Positions 27,071 through 36,018 of a DNA stretch of 60,341 bases are shown here, in pieces; positions within the stretch are counted from its first letter, which is position 1, and the number at the start of each line of letters is the position of its first letter. The stretch lies in assembly GCA_016219185.1 (NCBI GenBank), contig JACRBZ010000051.1:1-60341 (forward strand), written 5' to 3'. The notes under the pieces were generated by a model. The model made no database searches, was not told the origin of the DNA, and saw only the letters and a list, made by a program, of their open reading frames with translations. The position numbers and the translations under genes are program-made. This DNA is from Deltaproteobacteria bacterium. Lineage in GTDB: Bacteria > Desulfobacterota > Desulfobacteria > Desulfobacterales > Desulfatirhabdiaceae.

Positions 27071-27370
27071 TCACAAGTGGGCGGCTCTCTTCGGCATAAA
27101 GCGTTCAACGGCGATACTGGCAGCACGCGTGCGCATTTGTGCAAGATCGTAATTCATCTGCATCCGAAGCCATGTACCGGCTGTGCTACCGAAAGCCTTT
27201 TCAAGACGAATTGCCATTTCGGGCGTGACGCTGCTGCGCCCGGCAATGACGTTGTAAAGCTGCTGACGCGTTACTCCCAGTCCCTTAGCGGCTTCAGCAA
27301 CACTCAAACCAAGTTCGTCAATGCAATCCTTGACAAGAATGCCAGGATGCACGGGATTCTTCATCTCCAT
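27071..27370 (-). CDS. higA: HigA-type antitoxin
   Basis: A 99-aa HTH XRE protein starting MEMKNPVHPGILVKDCIDEL. The helix-turn-helix is LSVAEAAKGLGVTRQQLYNVIAG, followed by TPEMAIRLEKAFGSTAGTWLRMQ, the standard HigA/VapI pattern. It should neutralise the HigB toxin and repress the operon. The ATG at 27370 has GGGAGG just upstream; an upstream TTG at 27385 is in frame but overlaps the toxin stop. As usual for higBA, the toxin gene comes first. Confidence 0.92.
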   Translation of the reverse strand: MEMKNPVHPGILVKDCIDELGLSVAEAAKGLGVTRQQLYNVIAGRSSVTPEMAIRLEKAFGSTAGTWLRMQMNYDLAQMRTRAASIAVERFMPKRAAHL

Positions 27371-27381
27371 TTTTGCCTCCC

Positions 27382-27660
27382 TCAATGGTAATCCACAAAA
27401 TCAACGTCGAAAGCGTTGCCATCTTCAAAACGAAAAATGATCCGCCAGTTTGCCCGAACAGTCACAGAGAAATATCTCTTCAGCCCTCCCTTGAGAGAGT
27501 GCAGACGAAATGTTGGCACATTCATGCCCTCAATCTCTGGCGAAGCATGCAATGTCGAGAGAATGAGTCTGACCCGCTCCAACATGTCTGGCGGCAATTT
27601 ACTGCCATCGTCATGCTCGAACAATCGTTGCAAGCCTTTGTGGCGAAAGTTTTCAATCAT
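27382..27660 (-). CDS. higB: HigB-type mRNA interferase toxin (RelE superfamily)
   Basis: A 92-aa toxin starting MIENFRHKGLQRLFEHDD. The core LPPDMLERVRLILSTLHA and the end YFSVTVRANWRIIFRFEDG, then AFDVDFVDYH, match HigB/RelE-like ribosome-dependent endonucleases. Conserved basic residues (Arg in VRANWRIIFRF) are present, so it looks intact. The stop lies just before the antitoxin ribosome-binding site. The promoter and palindrome upstream at 27668-27696 are probably autoregulated. Confidence 0.92.
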   Translation of the reverse strand: MIENFRHKGLQRLFEHDDGSKLPPDMLERVRLILSTLHASPEIEGMNVPTFRLHSLKGGLKRYFSVTVRANWRIIFRFEDGNAFDVDFVDYH

Positions 27661-27667
27661 TAATTGT

Positions 27668-27696
27668 ATTGTAAAACGTAAAATTACATTTTACAA
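27668..27696 (-). promoter_or_regulatory. higBA promoter with nested palindromic operator
   Basis: TTGTAA and TACAAT boxes (minus strand) are separated by 17 bases. The same stretch is an inverted repeat: TTGTAAAA at 27669-27676 and TTTTACAA at 27689-27696, with an inner palindrome GTAAAATTAC. It starts 8 bases before the higB start. HigA binding here would occlude RNA polymerase. Confidence 0.7.
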
Positions 27697-28402
27697 GTCC
27701 ATTTACGTTCGTTCATTTTATCCCATGTTTGGGGTCTATGGTTTCTCGCGAAACTCCGCTGATGGTTCACTTCCTTTGCGTTCTATTTTTGAGTTCATCA
27801 ATCTCACACTATTCAAAACCAAGTCGTAAAACCCTAGAATATGCATGGTATTTGATATACAGAACAAGAGAATCTCTCGTTCCGGCTTTGAGAATTGTGG
27901 AAGATTATATCCTGTGGTATGCTCATATTCAAATAATGGAGATGTCTTATGCGCAGCACAAAAGACATCATTCAGGAGACAGCCACACTTTCCGTGGAGG
28001 CGTATCATTGCGGTTGACTCCATGCCTTGTTACTGCCAATCGACCGATAGGCCGAGAGATCTTCGTATCCCCGATAAAATTGACTAATCGATACCTGTCG
28101 ATTGAACATTATTTTTCGGACGAAATGCTTCAGACTTATGGGTTGAAAGGAGACCCAGTTATTGCCGACTCTTAAGGTGCTTGAAATTGACGTATCAGGC
28201 TCAGCCAAGGTTGCATTTGCGGAAAAAGCGAAACATTTTGAAGCTGTTGAGTTTGAAAACTTCAAATCACTTTTTGCTTGTATTTCAGATATACAATCAA
28301 AGAGGGCAGGGGATTGCCGCGTCGCAAGTGACGGGGGACGGTGAACTTGGCATAGCAAAGAGGCTGCCAATCCCAGCTGATGGTGCCATTTAACAGAATA
28401 CA
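27697..28402. other. Accessory gap without an intact gene
   Basis: About 700 bases between higBA and the phospholipase A2-like gene. Open frames of 80-150 codons exist on both strands but overlap each other, lack ribosome-binding sites and match no family I know. Base composition is more AT-rich and codon use unlike the neighbours. A fragment resembling an addiction-module antitoxin start lies at 27949. The rest looks like decayed DNA. Confidence 0.6.
27949..28080 (+). pseudogene. Possible remnant of an addiction-module antitoxin (TIGR02574-like)
   Basis: ATG at 27949 begins MRSTKDIIQETATLSVE, like the start of small antitoxins (TTEDILKEALSLPVEERA...VDSLL). After SVE the frame goes to a stop at 28015, while the next frame continues RIIAVDSM. 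This is consistent with a 1-base frameshift. Nothing recognisable follows. GGAG precedes the ATG. The match is short, so the call is tentative. Confidence 0.35.
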
Positions 28403-28828
28403 ATGGACATTATTCATATGAATCTTCCCGAAATCGGAGAACTTGTTACCACATCACGCGCACTGGAACTGTGCAGGCATTTCACGCTCGACTATCTGGT
28501 GGCGCGCATCGAGGCGACTCCAGAAAAATTCAAAAACTGGAAATTCGACGGATGCTCATGTTTACCGGATGAGATGCTGGGGCTCTTTACCGGATGTGAT
28601 TGGCGGGATATCACCTACAAATGCTGCTTGCCCCATGATTTATGCTACGCCTACGGTGAACCGGGTAACGAAGCGGAAAGAAGGCGCGTTGATGATACGT
28701 TTCGCAACGATCTGGTGACCAAGGCCGGTATGAAAGCGTGGATGGCGCATGCGTTTTTTGCCGGTGTCAGGGTCGGCGGGGCAGAAGCATTCGGGCTTTC
28801 TTTTTCCTGGGGTTTTGCCCGAAAATGA
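28403..28828 (+). CDS. Phospholipase A2-like protein
   Basis: A 141-aa protein with the PLA2 active-site motif CCLPHDLCYAYG: Cys74, Cys75, His78, Asp79 and Cys81. The upstream FDGCSCLPDE (about 48-57) resembles the DGCS calcium loop of bacterial and fungal PLA2. The partner Asp lies in RRRVDDTFRNDL. No signal peptide is visible, unusual for a disulfide-rich phospholipase. A second ATG at residue 6 is possible. It sits alone between two toxin-antitoxin loci, and its base composition is closer to the host average than the gap before it. The role is unknown; a toxin or a phage-defence effector are only possibilities. Confidence 0.75.
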   Translation: MDIIHMNLPEIGELVTTSRALELCRHFTLDYLVARIEATPEKFKNWKFDGCSCLPDEMLGLFTGCDWRDITYKCCLPHDLCYAYGEPGNEAERRRVDDTFRNDLVTKAGMKAWMAHAFFAGVRVGGAEAFGLSFSWGFARK

Positions 28829-28905
28829 TAATCAAACATTGTGCGTGTGATGCGCTGGATTATCTGATCATCAACGGAAATATATATTGACATTATAAAT
28901 AAATA

Positions 28906-28943
28906 TTGGCATCAATAGATACTATGATTTCTATTGATGTCAA
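28906..28943 (+). promoter_or_regulatory. Inverted repeat overlapping the hipB start (candidate HipB operator)
   Basis: TTGGCATCAATAGA (28906-28919) and TCTATTGATGTCAA (28930-28943) are 14-bp inverted arms with one mismatch, separated by 10 bases. The ATG of hipB (28924) lies between the arms. TTGACATTATAAATAAATAT upstream (from 28888) offers a -35-like box. Binding of HipB here would block both promoter clearance and translation. Confidence 0.65.
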
Positions 28944-29226
28944 AGAAAAACTCTTCCGCCTTGGCTTGCGTCTTCGAGATTGCCGTCTTGTCAGAAATGA
29001 GCCGCAGGAGCGCTTTGCCGCCCGTCTTGGCATTTCCATCCCAACGCTTCGTAAAATGGAAAACGGCGATCCATCCGTGAATATCGGCCTCTGGGCCGAA
29101 ACCCTCTGGCTGCTCGAACGGATGGAAGATCTGGATGGTATACTTAAAAAAGATGTCTCCCTGTTCGATCAAATGGAGGCCCAAAGTAAACCCAAAAGAC
29201 AGAGGGCGTCAAAACGGACATGCTGA
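28924..29226 (+). CDS. hipB: HipB-like HTH antitoxin
   Basis: A 100-aa XRE repressor. The helix-turn-helix is QERFAARLGISIPTLRKMENGD (about residues 30-52), followed by SVNIGLWAETLWLLERMEDL, as in HipB-type antitoxins. A basic tail KPKRQRASKR ends it. ATG 28924 is chosen over an in-frame TTG at 28906, which lies in the operator arm. Its last 7 bases overlap the hipA start, so the pair is translationally coupled. Confidence 0.88.
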   Translation: MISIDVKEKLFRLGLRLRDCRLVRNEPQERFAARLGISIPTLRKMENGDPSVNIGLWAETLWLLERMEDLDGILKKDVSLFDQMEAQSKPKRQRASKRTC

Positions 29227-30413
29227 AATGTGACATCTGGATCACCTTTCCCGATGGGGACAAAGCCCCGTGCGGGACTATTCTCTGCCAGGACCCGGAC
29301 TCCCGGGGATGGATCGAAGGGGCTTTTCGGTATGCGTCCGGCTATCTGAACGATCCTCGGGCTTTTTCTCTCGATCCTGAGGTGTTGCCGCTTTCCAGCA
29401 GGGAATATCCGGCGAAACGATCCTCCGGGGTTCATGCGGTATTTGAGGACTGCCTTCCGGATGATTGGGGGAGGCGCCTGTTGGTGCGTAAGGCGGATCT
29501 GGAGCGCACCCGACAGAGCGTTCCTCACCTCTTGTTGGCCCTGGGGGGAAGTGGGCTTGGGGCGCTCTCGTTTGGGTCCGTTGAGGATAACAAAATCCAC
29601 AGTGCGGAGTTGGTGGAATTGCCGGACATACTGGAAGCCGCCCTTTGTTTTGAGCAAGGCAAAACAGTCTCGGACGAAGGTCTGCGCGCGCTTTTCAGGG
29701 CAGGAAGTTCGCCAGGCGGGGCAAGGCCCAAAGTGCTGGTTCGAGACTCGGACGGTATCCTCTGGATCGCCAAATTTCCCAGCACGCGAGACACCCAGCC
29801 CATGGTGCCCATTGAAGCGGCCACAATGGAACTTGCAAAATCCGCGGGCCTGGATGTTCCGGAAACGTCCATGATCGCCTGCGGCAAACGCCAGGTACTG
29901 CTGGTACGCCGGTTTGATGTGACAACTTCCGGGGGACGCCTCCACATGATCAGCACCCAGACCCTGCTTCGTGCGGAAGGCTGGTACAATCTGGGCTATA
30001 CAGACCTTTTCTCCCTGATGCGCAAGCACAGCAGCCGGCCCGAGGTCGATATCCCGATGCTTTTCCGGCAGATGGTCTTCAATGCGCTGATCGGCAACAC
30101 CGACGACCACCTGAAAAACTTCGCCATGCTACACGGCAGCAACGGATTTTTCCTGTCGCCGGCCTACGATCTGCTGCCGGACACGGCACAAAGGCGGGAA
30201 CATGTCCTTCATTTCGATTATGGGCATCTGTTTCCAGGCCTTGAGCATCTGGTTCACATCGGGAAAACGGCAGGGGTCAAAAAAGCAGGAGAGATCGCCA
30301 GCCAAATCAGAGATGTAATCAGGATGTGGAGGGATATCTATGCGTTATTTGGAGTTTCAACGCAAGAAATCGAACAGCTTTCCACTGGAATCGAAAAACG
30401 TCTTGAGCCATAG
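29220..30413 (+). CDS. hipA: HipA-family serine/threonine protein kinase toxin
   Basis: A 397-aa HipA-type kinase. The HipA N-terminal domain ends in LALGGSGLGALSFG. The P-loop/autophosphorylation segment is RAGSSPGGARPKVLV (161-175), the nucleotide-binding Lys is in LWIAKFPS, the catalytic motif is NTDDHLKNFAM (293-303) and the metal-binding motif is LSPAYDLLP (312-320). All key residues appear intact. E. coli HipA phosphorylates glutamyl-tRNA synthetase and causes persistence; the target here is unknown. A strong terminator follows. Confidence 0.92.
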   Translation: MLKCDIWITFPDGDKAPCGTILCQDPDSRGWIEGAFRYASGYLNDPRAFSLDPEVLPLSSREYPAKRSSGVHAVFEDCLPDDWGRRLLVRKADLERTRQSVPHLLLALGGSGLGALSFGSVEDNKIHSAELVELPDILEAALCFEQGKTVSDEGLRALFRAGSSPGGARPKVLVRDSDGILWIAKFPSTRDTQPMVPIEAATMELAKSAGLDVPETSMIACGKRQVLLVRRFDVTTSGGRLHMISTQTLLRAEGWYNLGYTDLFSLMRKHSSRPEVDIPMLFRQMVFNALIGNTDDHLKNFAMLHGSNGFFLSPAYDLLPDTAQRREHVLHFDYGHLFPGLEHLVHIGKTAGVKKAGEIASQIRDVIRMWRDIYALFGVSTQEIEQLSTGIEKRLEP

Positions 30414-30474
30414 GTCGGCTCCCTTACCGTTAAGGGCGGAGTAGGGGAGAGATGGGCTGGAATTTGAAACAATA

Positions 30475-30513
30475 AAAAAGGCTGCGATGGTTTCTCGCAG
30501 CCTTTTTGTTTTT
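30475..30513. terminator. Bidirectional terminator between hipBA and copZ
   Basis: GGCTGCGA (30480-30487) and TCGCAGCC (30495-30502) form an 8-bp stem extended by flanking A/T pairs. T residues follow on the plus strand (30503-30513), and an A tract (30474-30479) supplies the U-run for minus-strand transcripts from copZ. Confidence 0.88.
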
Positions 30514-30582
30514 TCCCTGTAAATGTGCCTTTTCAACCTCGGCCGGGAATGCGGCACGGAAACCCGATAAAGGCCAGCCGCC

Positions 30583-30783
30583 TTAATCCACTACCTTGAA
30601 TCCGGCATCGGCAACGGCTTTGGACATTACAGCCAGGTCCGCTGAACCGGTGACCACGGCTTGTTTTTCAGCCAGGTCCACCTGGACATCGGTTACACCG
30701 GGCACCCCCTTGAGGGCTTTTTCAACACTCATTTTGCAGTGATTGCACGACATGCCTTCTATCTTAAGAATCGTCTCGTTCAT
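30583..30783 (-). CDS. copZ: Copper chaperone CopZ-like (HMA domain)
   Basis: A 66-aa single heavy-metal-associated domain. The copper motif GMSCNHC supplies two cysteines, and the fold pattern continues VEKALKGVPGVTDVQVDLAEK, then VVTGSADLAVMSKAV. It carries Cu(I) to the ATPase. The ATG at 30783 is 8 bases after GGAGG; an earlier GTG adds three residues. It lies about 75 bases after copA on the same strand, in a csoR-copA-copZ order. Confidence 0.92.
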   Translation of the reverse strand: MNETILKIEGMSCNHCKMSVEKALKGVPGVTDVQVDLAEKQAVVTGSADLAVMSKAVADAGFKVVD

Positions 30784-30857
30784 GATTATCACCTCCCATC
30801 TTCTGATTTATGCAACAAATACGTAACAGTAAAGAGAACAAGCCGGGAAAGACCGGC

Positions 30858-33362
30858 CTAATCCATCAGCTTCCTGCCGAACCTTTTGAGAAGCAGAGAA
30901 TTTGTCACAACGGATACAGAGGAAAAGGCCATGGCAAGTCCGGCCCATTCCGGCGGCAACAGCTTTCCGGTCAGGGGATAGAGGACGCCGGCTGCCACGG
31001 GAATGCCGATTACGTTATAAATCAAGGCCCAAAAAAGGTTTTGCTTGATCTTATTTAAAGTTTTCCGGCCCAACCGTATCGCCCTTTCCACATCCAGCAA
31101 GTCATTCCGGACTAAAATAACATCGCCGGTTTCCTTTGCCACGTCGGTTCCCGATCCTATGGCAATTCCGATATCCGCCTGGGCAAGGGCCGGTGCATCG
31201 TTGATCCCATCGCCGACCATCGCGACCTTCATCCCCTGTTCCTGGTATTTTTTTATGATATTGATTTTGTCCAGGGGCAGGACTTCCGCGGCGACTTCAT
31301 CAATACCGACTTCCCGAGCGACGGTATGGGCAACCTTCTTGTTATCCCCGGTGATCATGAACGTTTTCAGCCCCAGGTTCTGCAGTCGCTTGATCGCCTC
31401 TTTGGTGCTCTCCTTGAGTACGTCGGCCAGGGCGATCAGGCCGATGGCACGGCCGTTAAGCGCGACAAATATCGTGGTCTTTCCGGCTTCGGCCATGCGC
31501 TGGAAATTTTGTTCGATATCGCTCACATCGATCCCATGATTTTGCATGAGCTTGATATTGCCGATGAGCAGGGGCTGGCCCTGGTAAGTGCAGGCGATGC
31601 CGTGACCACTCTCCTCCCGGTAGTCCGTGACTTCCGCGATTACCAGGCCTTCCTTCCCGGCACGGATCACGACCGCCTGAGCCAGGGGATGAATGGATGG
31701 GTTTTCTCCGGCTGCCGCTATTTCCAAGAGGTCTTTTTCATTATAAGGCGCGGCAGCCAGGATATCCGTGACTTCCGGAGTGCCTTTTGTCAGCGTTCCC
31801 GTCTTGTCAAAACCGATGACCTGTAATTTTGAGATCGCCTCGAGCACCGCGGCTGATTTAAAGAGTATGCCGCGATTCAGTCCCACACCGCTGCCGACCA
31901 TGATGGCCGTGGGAGTTGCCAGCCCCAGGGCGCAGGGACAGGCGATGACCAGGACGGCGATCGCGGCCGTGAAGCCGAACACAAAGGTACTGTGAAGCGC
32001 GAAATACCAGATCAGGAAGGTGATCACGGACAGGGCCACGACCACGGGAACAAAATAATTGGAGATCGTATCGGCCAGCCGCTGGATCGGCGGTTTGACG
32101 CCCTGGGCCTCTTCCACCATCTTGACGATTCCGGCCAGAACAGTGTCTTTCCCCGTTTTCGTGGTCCTCACCTTGATGCTTCCGGATTTGTTGATGGTTG
32201 CTCCGATGACCGCATCCCCCGGTCCTTTTTCAACCGGGATGGATTCGCCGGTCAGCATGGATTCGTCAATGCCGGCGTAGCCTTCCGTAATTTCACCGTC
32301 CACGGGAATTTTCTCTCCCGGTTTAACCAGAACCATATCCCCGACCTTCAATGCGGATGCCGCCACCTCTTGTTCCCCGTCATTCACAAGCAGGCGGGCC
32401 TTATCCGCCTGAAGCTCCAAAAGCCGCTTGAGGGCCTGTCCGGCCCGGCCCTTCGCTTTGGCCTCGAGGTATTTCCCGAACCGCACAAAAGTGATCAGGA
32501 CGGCCGAAGCGTCGAAGAAAGTCGGCCCGTGAAAAAAGAGCTGCGGAAAGGTGGTTAAAACACTGTAGCCGTATGCTGCGGTGATTCCCATGGCAACAAG
32601 GACATCCATGTTGGCTGATTTATTCTTTAAAGCATGGTACGCTCCCCGATAGAAGATCCACCCGGCGGTGAATTGCACGATCGTGGCCATGGCGAACATG
32701 CCGTAGAGGGTTAAGGGAGACATCGGCAGGAACATCATCGGCATGATGGGCAGCGAAAAAATCGCACTGAAAATAAGCCAGTTTCGCTGTTTGATCGCGG
32801 TGCGGTCTTCTTCGGCTTCTTGTGCATTTTCCATGGGAATATAACCGGCGTCCCTGACCTGACTGAAGATTGTGCTCAGGTCGATCATTTGCGGATCATA
32901 ATCAACCGTCACCATCTCACTTGCGAAGTTCACCGAGGCGATACGGACCCCGGGGGTGACTTTCAGTTTTTTCTCAATGGTCAGGGCGCAGTTGGCACAG
33001 GTCATTCCGCTGACTTTAAACCGCCTCTTTATATCAGTGTCAGCCCCGTCAGCCGGGAATTCGGCGATGGCCGCCCCTCCCATAGCCACTTCGGACGGGG
33101 ATATCTCTCCGGTTTCTTCCGCCGGAACAGGCTTTGTTGAAAATCCCGCATCTTCAATTGCCTTGATGATGTCATCCATCATGACTTTTTCGCTGTCATG
33201 CGAGAAAAAAGCCTTGCTTTCAGCCAGGGAAACGCGGACATTTCCCATGCCTTGCAGTGCCTCGAGTGCTTTGGTTGCCTGCTTTACGCAGTGCTCACAA
33301 CTCATTCCGTGGACGGGAATCTCCGACTGCCTTATATGTTTATTTTCGGCTGTATCAGCCAT
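30858..33362 (-). CDS. copA: Copper-exporting P1B-type ATPase
   Basis: An 834-aa heavy-metal pump of the inner membrane. Two N-terminal HMA domains carry GMSCEHC (Cys22, Cys25) and GMTCANC (about 115-122). The actuator domain has TGES, the transmembrane metal site is IACPCALG (CPC) and the phosphorylation loop is [11 protein letters not shown]. The HP motif SIHPLA and [10 protein letters not shown] follow. The C-terminal helices contain [14 protein letters not shown], typical of Cu(I) exporters. It should move Cu(I) out of the cytoplasm. Expression is probably under CsoR. Confidence 0.96.
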   Translation of the reverse strand: MADTAENKHIRQSEIPVHGMSCEHCVKQATKALEALQGMGNVRVSLAESKAFFSHDSEKVMMDDIIKAIEDAGFSTKPVPAEETGEISPSEVAMGGAAIAEFPADGADTDIKRRFKVSGMTCANCALTIEKKLKVTPGVRIASVNFASEMVTVDYDPQMIDLSTIFSQVRDAGYIPMENAQEAEEDRTAIKQRNWLIFSAIFSLPIMPMMFLPMSPLTLYGMFAMATIVQFTAGWIFYRGAYHALKNKSANMDVLVAMGITAAYGYSVLTTFPQLFFHGPTFFDASAVLITFVRFGKYLEAKAKGRAGQALKRLLELQADKARLLVNDGEQEVAASALKVGDMVLVKPGEKIPVDGEITEGYAGIDESMLTGESIPVEKGPGDAVIGATINKSGSIKVRTTKTGKDTVLAGIVKMVEEAQGVKPPIQRLADTISNYFVPVVVALSVITFLIWYFALHSTFVFGFTAAIAVLVIACPCALGLATPTAIMVGSGVGLNRGILFKSAAVLEAISKLQVIGFDKTGTLTKGTPEVTDILAAAPYNEKDLLEIAAAGENPSIHPLAQAVVIRAGKEGLVIAEVTDYREESGHGIACTYQGQPLLIGNIKLMQNHGIDVSDIEQNFQRMAEAGKTTIFVALNGRAIGLIALADVLKESTKEAIKRLQNLGLKTFMITGDNKKVAHTVAREVGIDEVAAEVLPLDKINIIKKYQEQGMKVAMVGDGINDAPALAQADIGIAIGSGTDVAKETGDVILVRNDLLDVERAIRLGRKTLNKIKQNLFWALIYNVIGIPVAAGVLYPLTGKLLPPEWAGLAMAFSSVSVVTNSLLLKRFGRKLMD

Positions 33363-33436
33363 GTTCTTATCTCCTTAGAAATGATCAAGGAAGCGTCGCT
33401 TTGTTAAGCTGATTCGTTGATCAACAAACGCGTGAA

Positions 33437-33468
33437 AGACTGACTCGGTTTTGAAAACCGAGTCGGTC
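33437..33468. repeat. Long palindrome between copA and csoR
   Basis: AGACTGACTCGGTTTT and GAAAACCGAGTCGGTCT form a stem of about 15 bp with a minimal loop and one or two mismatches. No T tract follows on either strand. It lies in the 145-base gap after csoR and before copA, so it is transcribed and may set the csoR:copA mRNA ratio. Confidence 0.6.
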
Positions 33469-33507
33469 TGCCTCTTGCAAACGGTCCATTGGAATCTTCC
33501 AAGCCCC

Positions 33508-33849
33508 TTATTTGGTCAGTCTGAAGATGGTCTTCAGAAGTTCATCAACCACGTGCCCGTCACCGGCCCGGATCTGCTCTGTGACGCAGGACTTCATATG
33601 CTTTTCCAAAAGCAATCGGGCTGCTCCGTGCAAAGCCGATTGAGCCGAGGAAATCTGGTTCAGGATATCATCACAGTAAATCTGTTTCTCGATCATGCCC
33701 CGGATGCCGCGAATCTGCCCCTCGATACGATTCATCCGGTTCACAAGCTCCCGAATGGTTTTTTCGTCATGGTGGCTTTTACGTTCCCCGTCTTTTGGAC
33801 CATCATGGCAATTTGCACAGGATGTTTTTATTTTATCGATTTCAGCCAA
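33508..33849 (-). CDS. csoR: CsoR-type copper-sensing repressor with an N-terminal CxxCH extension
   Basis: A 113-aa DUF156/CsoR protein. The core VNRMNRIEGQIRGIRGMIEK is followed by the metal-ligand set Cys59 (IYCDDIL), His84 and Cys88 (LLEKHMKSCV), the Cu(I) C-H-C pattern. About 25 extra N-terminal residues contain SCANCHDG and KSHHDE, not seen in short CsoR proteins; these could bind metal. It is first in the csoR-copA-copZ unit. Apo-CsoR represses and Cu(I) releases it. Confidence 0.92.
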   Translation of the reverse strand: MAEIDKIKTSCANCHDGPKDGERKSHHDEKTIRELVNRMNRIEGQIRGIRGMIEKQIYCDDILNQISSAQSALHGAARLLLEKHMKSCVTEQIRAGDGHVVDELLKTIFRLTK

Positions 33850-33889
33850 GCGGTCACCTCCTTCAAAATTACCGTACGATTTATATAAT

Positions 33890-33918
33890 AGAATACCCCC
33901 CTACCCTATACTTGTCAA
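33890..33918 (-). promoter_or_regulatory. csoR-cop promoter with G-run operator in the spacer
   Basis: On the minus strand TTGACA (33918-33913) and TATTCT (33895-33890) are 17 bases apart. The spacer is AGTATAGGGTAGGGGGG, and ATAGGGTAGGGGGGTAT resembles the TACCC/G-run sites of CsoR operators. A repressor in the spacer would block polymerase. The operator is inferred by resemblance only. Confidence 0.7.
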
Positions 33919-34272
33919 TATTATAAAATTTCTCTTTGCATTTTTTCATCCTGAAAATCCCGGAAGAATCCGGAATATTTTCGTGGGCCAGTGTTGCCGA
34001 TCAAAGTTCAGCGCCTGCAAGGAATACCGGGACCCATTGCGCAGCACCTTTCGTGTGCTGTGCTTCAATGACTGGGAACATATGCTCAGTTTTTGTATCC
34101 GCCTGTTTCAATTTGTTTTCACTTTGTTTGACTTCTTTGTTCCTTTCTTATAAATTTAGGCTTTCAGCAAGAATTGCTGTTTGGTATAAAATAATTTTGA
34201 CATCAAAAATGGTAAGTGATATTTCATAAAATTTATAAGTATATTTTTGACAACTTTTATCAAGGGAATAGT
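33919..34272. other. Intergenic region between csoR and the chemoreceptor
   Basis: About 350 bases without a gene. It holds a small stem CAGCAC/GTGCTG (34042-34060) and a possible plus-strand promoter TTGACA-17-TATTTC at 34197-34225, 48 bases before the chemoreceptor ATG. The 17-mer TTTTGACATCAAAAATG (34195-34211) recurs at 38082-38098. Confidence 0.5.
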
Positions 34273-35868
34273 ATGAAAAATTTTTTCAACAACTTGAAAT
34301 TATCCATAAAAATGCTTTTAACGCCCTTTGTTATCCTGATTTTCCTGATTGTAATCTCCATCGGGGCATACAAGGCAATTTCATTGCAGGGCGATTCGAT
34401 CGACGACATTTACAACAATCGTTTCAAGGGGTATCAGAACAGCTCGCACGTTCTTGTCGAGATGTCGACTGTACAGGCCAAGCTATACAAGATCATGAAC
34501 TGGATTGCCTCCAATTATGACGAGCAGAGAATCGCGGGGTTGATCAAGGAGACCGACGCTCAGATTGCCGCAACAGAGGTGTTTACCAAAAAGATCCTTG
34601 ATTCGAACAAACTGATGCCGGAGGAGCGGAAATTCTACCAGTCGGCCTACGACAACCTCATCGAATTTCAGAAGCAGGTCAAAGCCGTCCTGGATATCGC
34701 CGCCCAGGATGCCAGTACGGCGGTCATGTTCTTTGCCATGACCGAGGAAAAATTCGTGCTGCTCGACAAGAGCCTTCGGGATCTCAATGCGCTTGAAGAC
34801 AAACTCAGCCAGCAGAAATATGAATTTTCAGTCGGCATGGTCAGAACAACCCTCAGTGTTTTCATGGCCGTTTTGCTGACGGCGGTGGTTATCTCTTTTC
34901 TAACAAGTGTTTCCGTTACCCGGCTCATTTTGAAACCGATTCGAGTGACTATTTCGGTATTGCGCCGATTGGCCGAGGGTGATCTGACACAGAGAATCAA
35001 CCTGGCATCCGGGGATGAGATCGGTGAGCTTGTCGAATCGGTCAACACCATGCGGATGAAGATGAATGACGCCGTTGGGCAGGCTTTGCTGGTATCGGAC
35101 GTCCTGAGAGATTCGGCCTCTCAGGAAGCGGCCTCGATCGAGGAGACCTCGGCCTCTCTTGACGAAATCGCTTCCATGACCAAGCAGAACGCGGCCAATA
35201 CCGGTGAGGCCAACCGACTGATGATCACGGCCAAGGAAGCTATAGAAAAGGCGAATGAGTCCATGGCCGGGCTGACCCAATCCATGAGGGAAATCACCAT
35301 TTCCAGTGAACAGACCCAGAAGATCGTAAAAAGCATCGATGAGATCGCCTTCCAGACGAACCTTCTGGCCCTTAATGCCTCAGTTGAGGCTGCCCGTGCG
35401 GGGGAGGCGGGTGCCGGATTTGCTGTTGTTGCCGACGAGGTCCGAAACCTGGCGATGCGGGCCAAGGATTCCGCCCAGAGTTCATCCAGTCTGATCGAGG
35501 ATATCGTTCATAAGGTCAGAGACGGTGAAAGCCTGGTCAATGTTACCAGCACGGCGTTCAATCAGGTCACCACTAGTTCCAATAAGGTGGTCGAGCTGAT
35601 GGGTGATATCGAGGCCGCCTCCAGGGAGCAGTCCCAGGGGATCGACCAAGTCAATCAGGCTATTGCGGAGATGAGCACGACGACACAGCAAAATGCCGGC
35701 AATGCGGAAAATCTCTCGAACATCATGTCCATATTCAAAACAGAAGAGGTGGAAGAGGCTGATCAGTGGAGAAAGGGAGGGGTGCCGGCGAAAACTTTGC
35801 ATGCCGCGATCCCGAGAGTGGCCGGGGGGCGGGTTGTCCGCCGTTCAGATCGGCTCCTGCCGTTGTAA
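34273..35868 (+). CDS. Methyl-accepting chemotaxis protein
   Basis: A 531-aa transmembrane chemoreceptor. TM1 is about residues 13-32 and TM2 about 188-210; between them lies a four-helix-bundle-type periplasmic region of about 150 residues. A HAMP domain follows (PIRVTISVLRRLAEGDLTQR). The signalling hairpin tip contains DEIAFQTNLLALNASVEAAR and GFAVVADEVRNLA. The start at 34273 follows AAGGGAATAG; an upstream in-frame ATG at 34216 has no ribosome site. It would signal through CheW/CheA, which are not in the window. A periplasmic Cache protein follows. Confidence 0.93.
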   Translation: MKNFFNNLKLSIKMLLTPFVILIFLIVISIGAYKAISLQGDSIDDIYNNRFKGYQNSSHVLVEMSTVQAKLYKIMNWIASNYDEQRIAGLIKETDAQIAATEVFTKKILDSNKLMPEERKFYQSAYDNLIEFQKQVKAVLDIAAQDASTAVMFFAMTEEKFVLLDKSLRDLNALEDKLSQQKYEFSVGMVRTTLSVFMAVLLTAVVISFLTSVSVTRLILKPIRVTISVLRRLAEGDLTQRINLASGDEIGELVESVNTMRMKMNDAVGQALLVSDVLRDSASQEAASIEETSASLDEIASMTKQNAANTGEANRLMITAKEAIEKANESMAGLTQSMREITISSEQTQKIVKSIDEIAFQTNLLALNASVEAARAGEAGAGFAVVADEVRNLAMRAKDSAQSSSSLIEDIVHKVRDGESLVNVTSTAFNQVTTSSNKVVELMGDIEAASREQSQGIDQVNQAIAEMSTTTQQNAGNAENLSNIMSIFKTEEVEEADQWRKGGVPAKTLHAAIPRVAGGRVVRRSDRLLPL

Positions 35869-36018
35869 GAGGATGTTTTATGACTGAAAAAAGAAAAAGT
35901 ACCAGGATATTGAGTTGCTGGGATGGCTGCTGGCATTCGAAGGGGTTGGTTTCCCAAAGGACCGAAATCCGATCCTGCGGGGATAAAATAATATTCGATC
36001 AAAATAAGGAGACATTGT

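Noticed and set aside
27729..28403. Overlapping frames of 80-150 codons on both strands in the accessory gap
   Set aside because: They overlap each other, lack ribosome sites and have unnatural composition; only short antitoxin-like pieces could be recognised.
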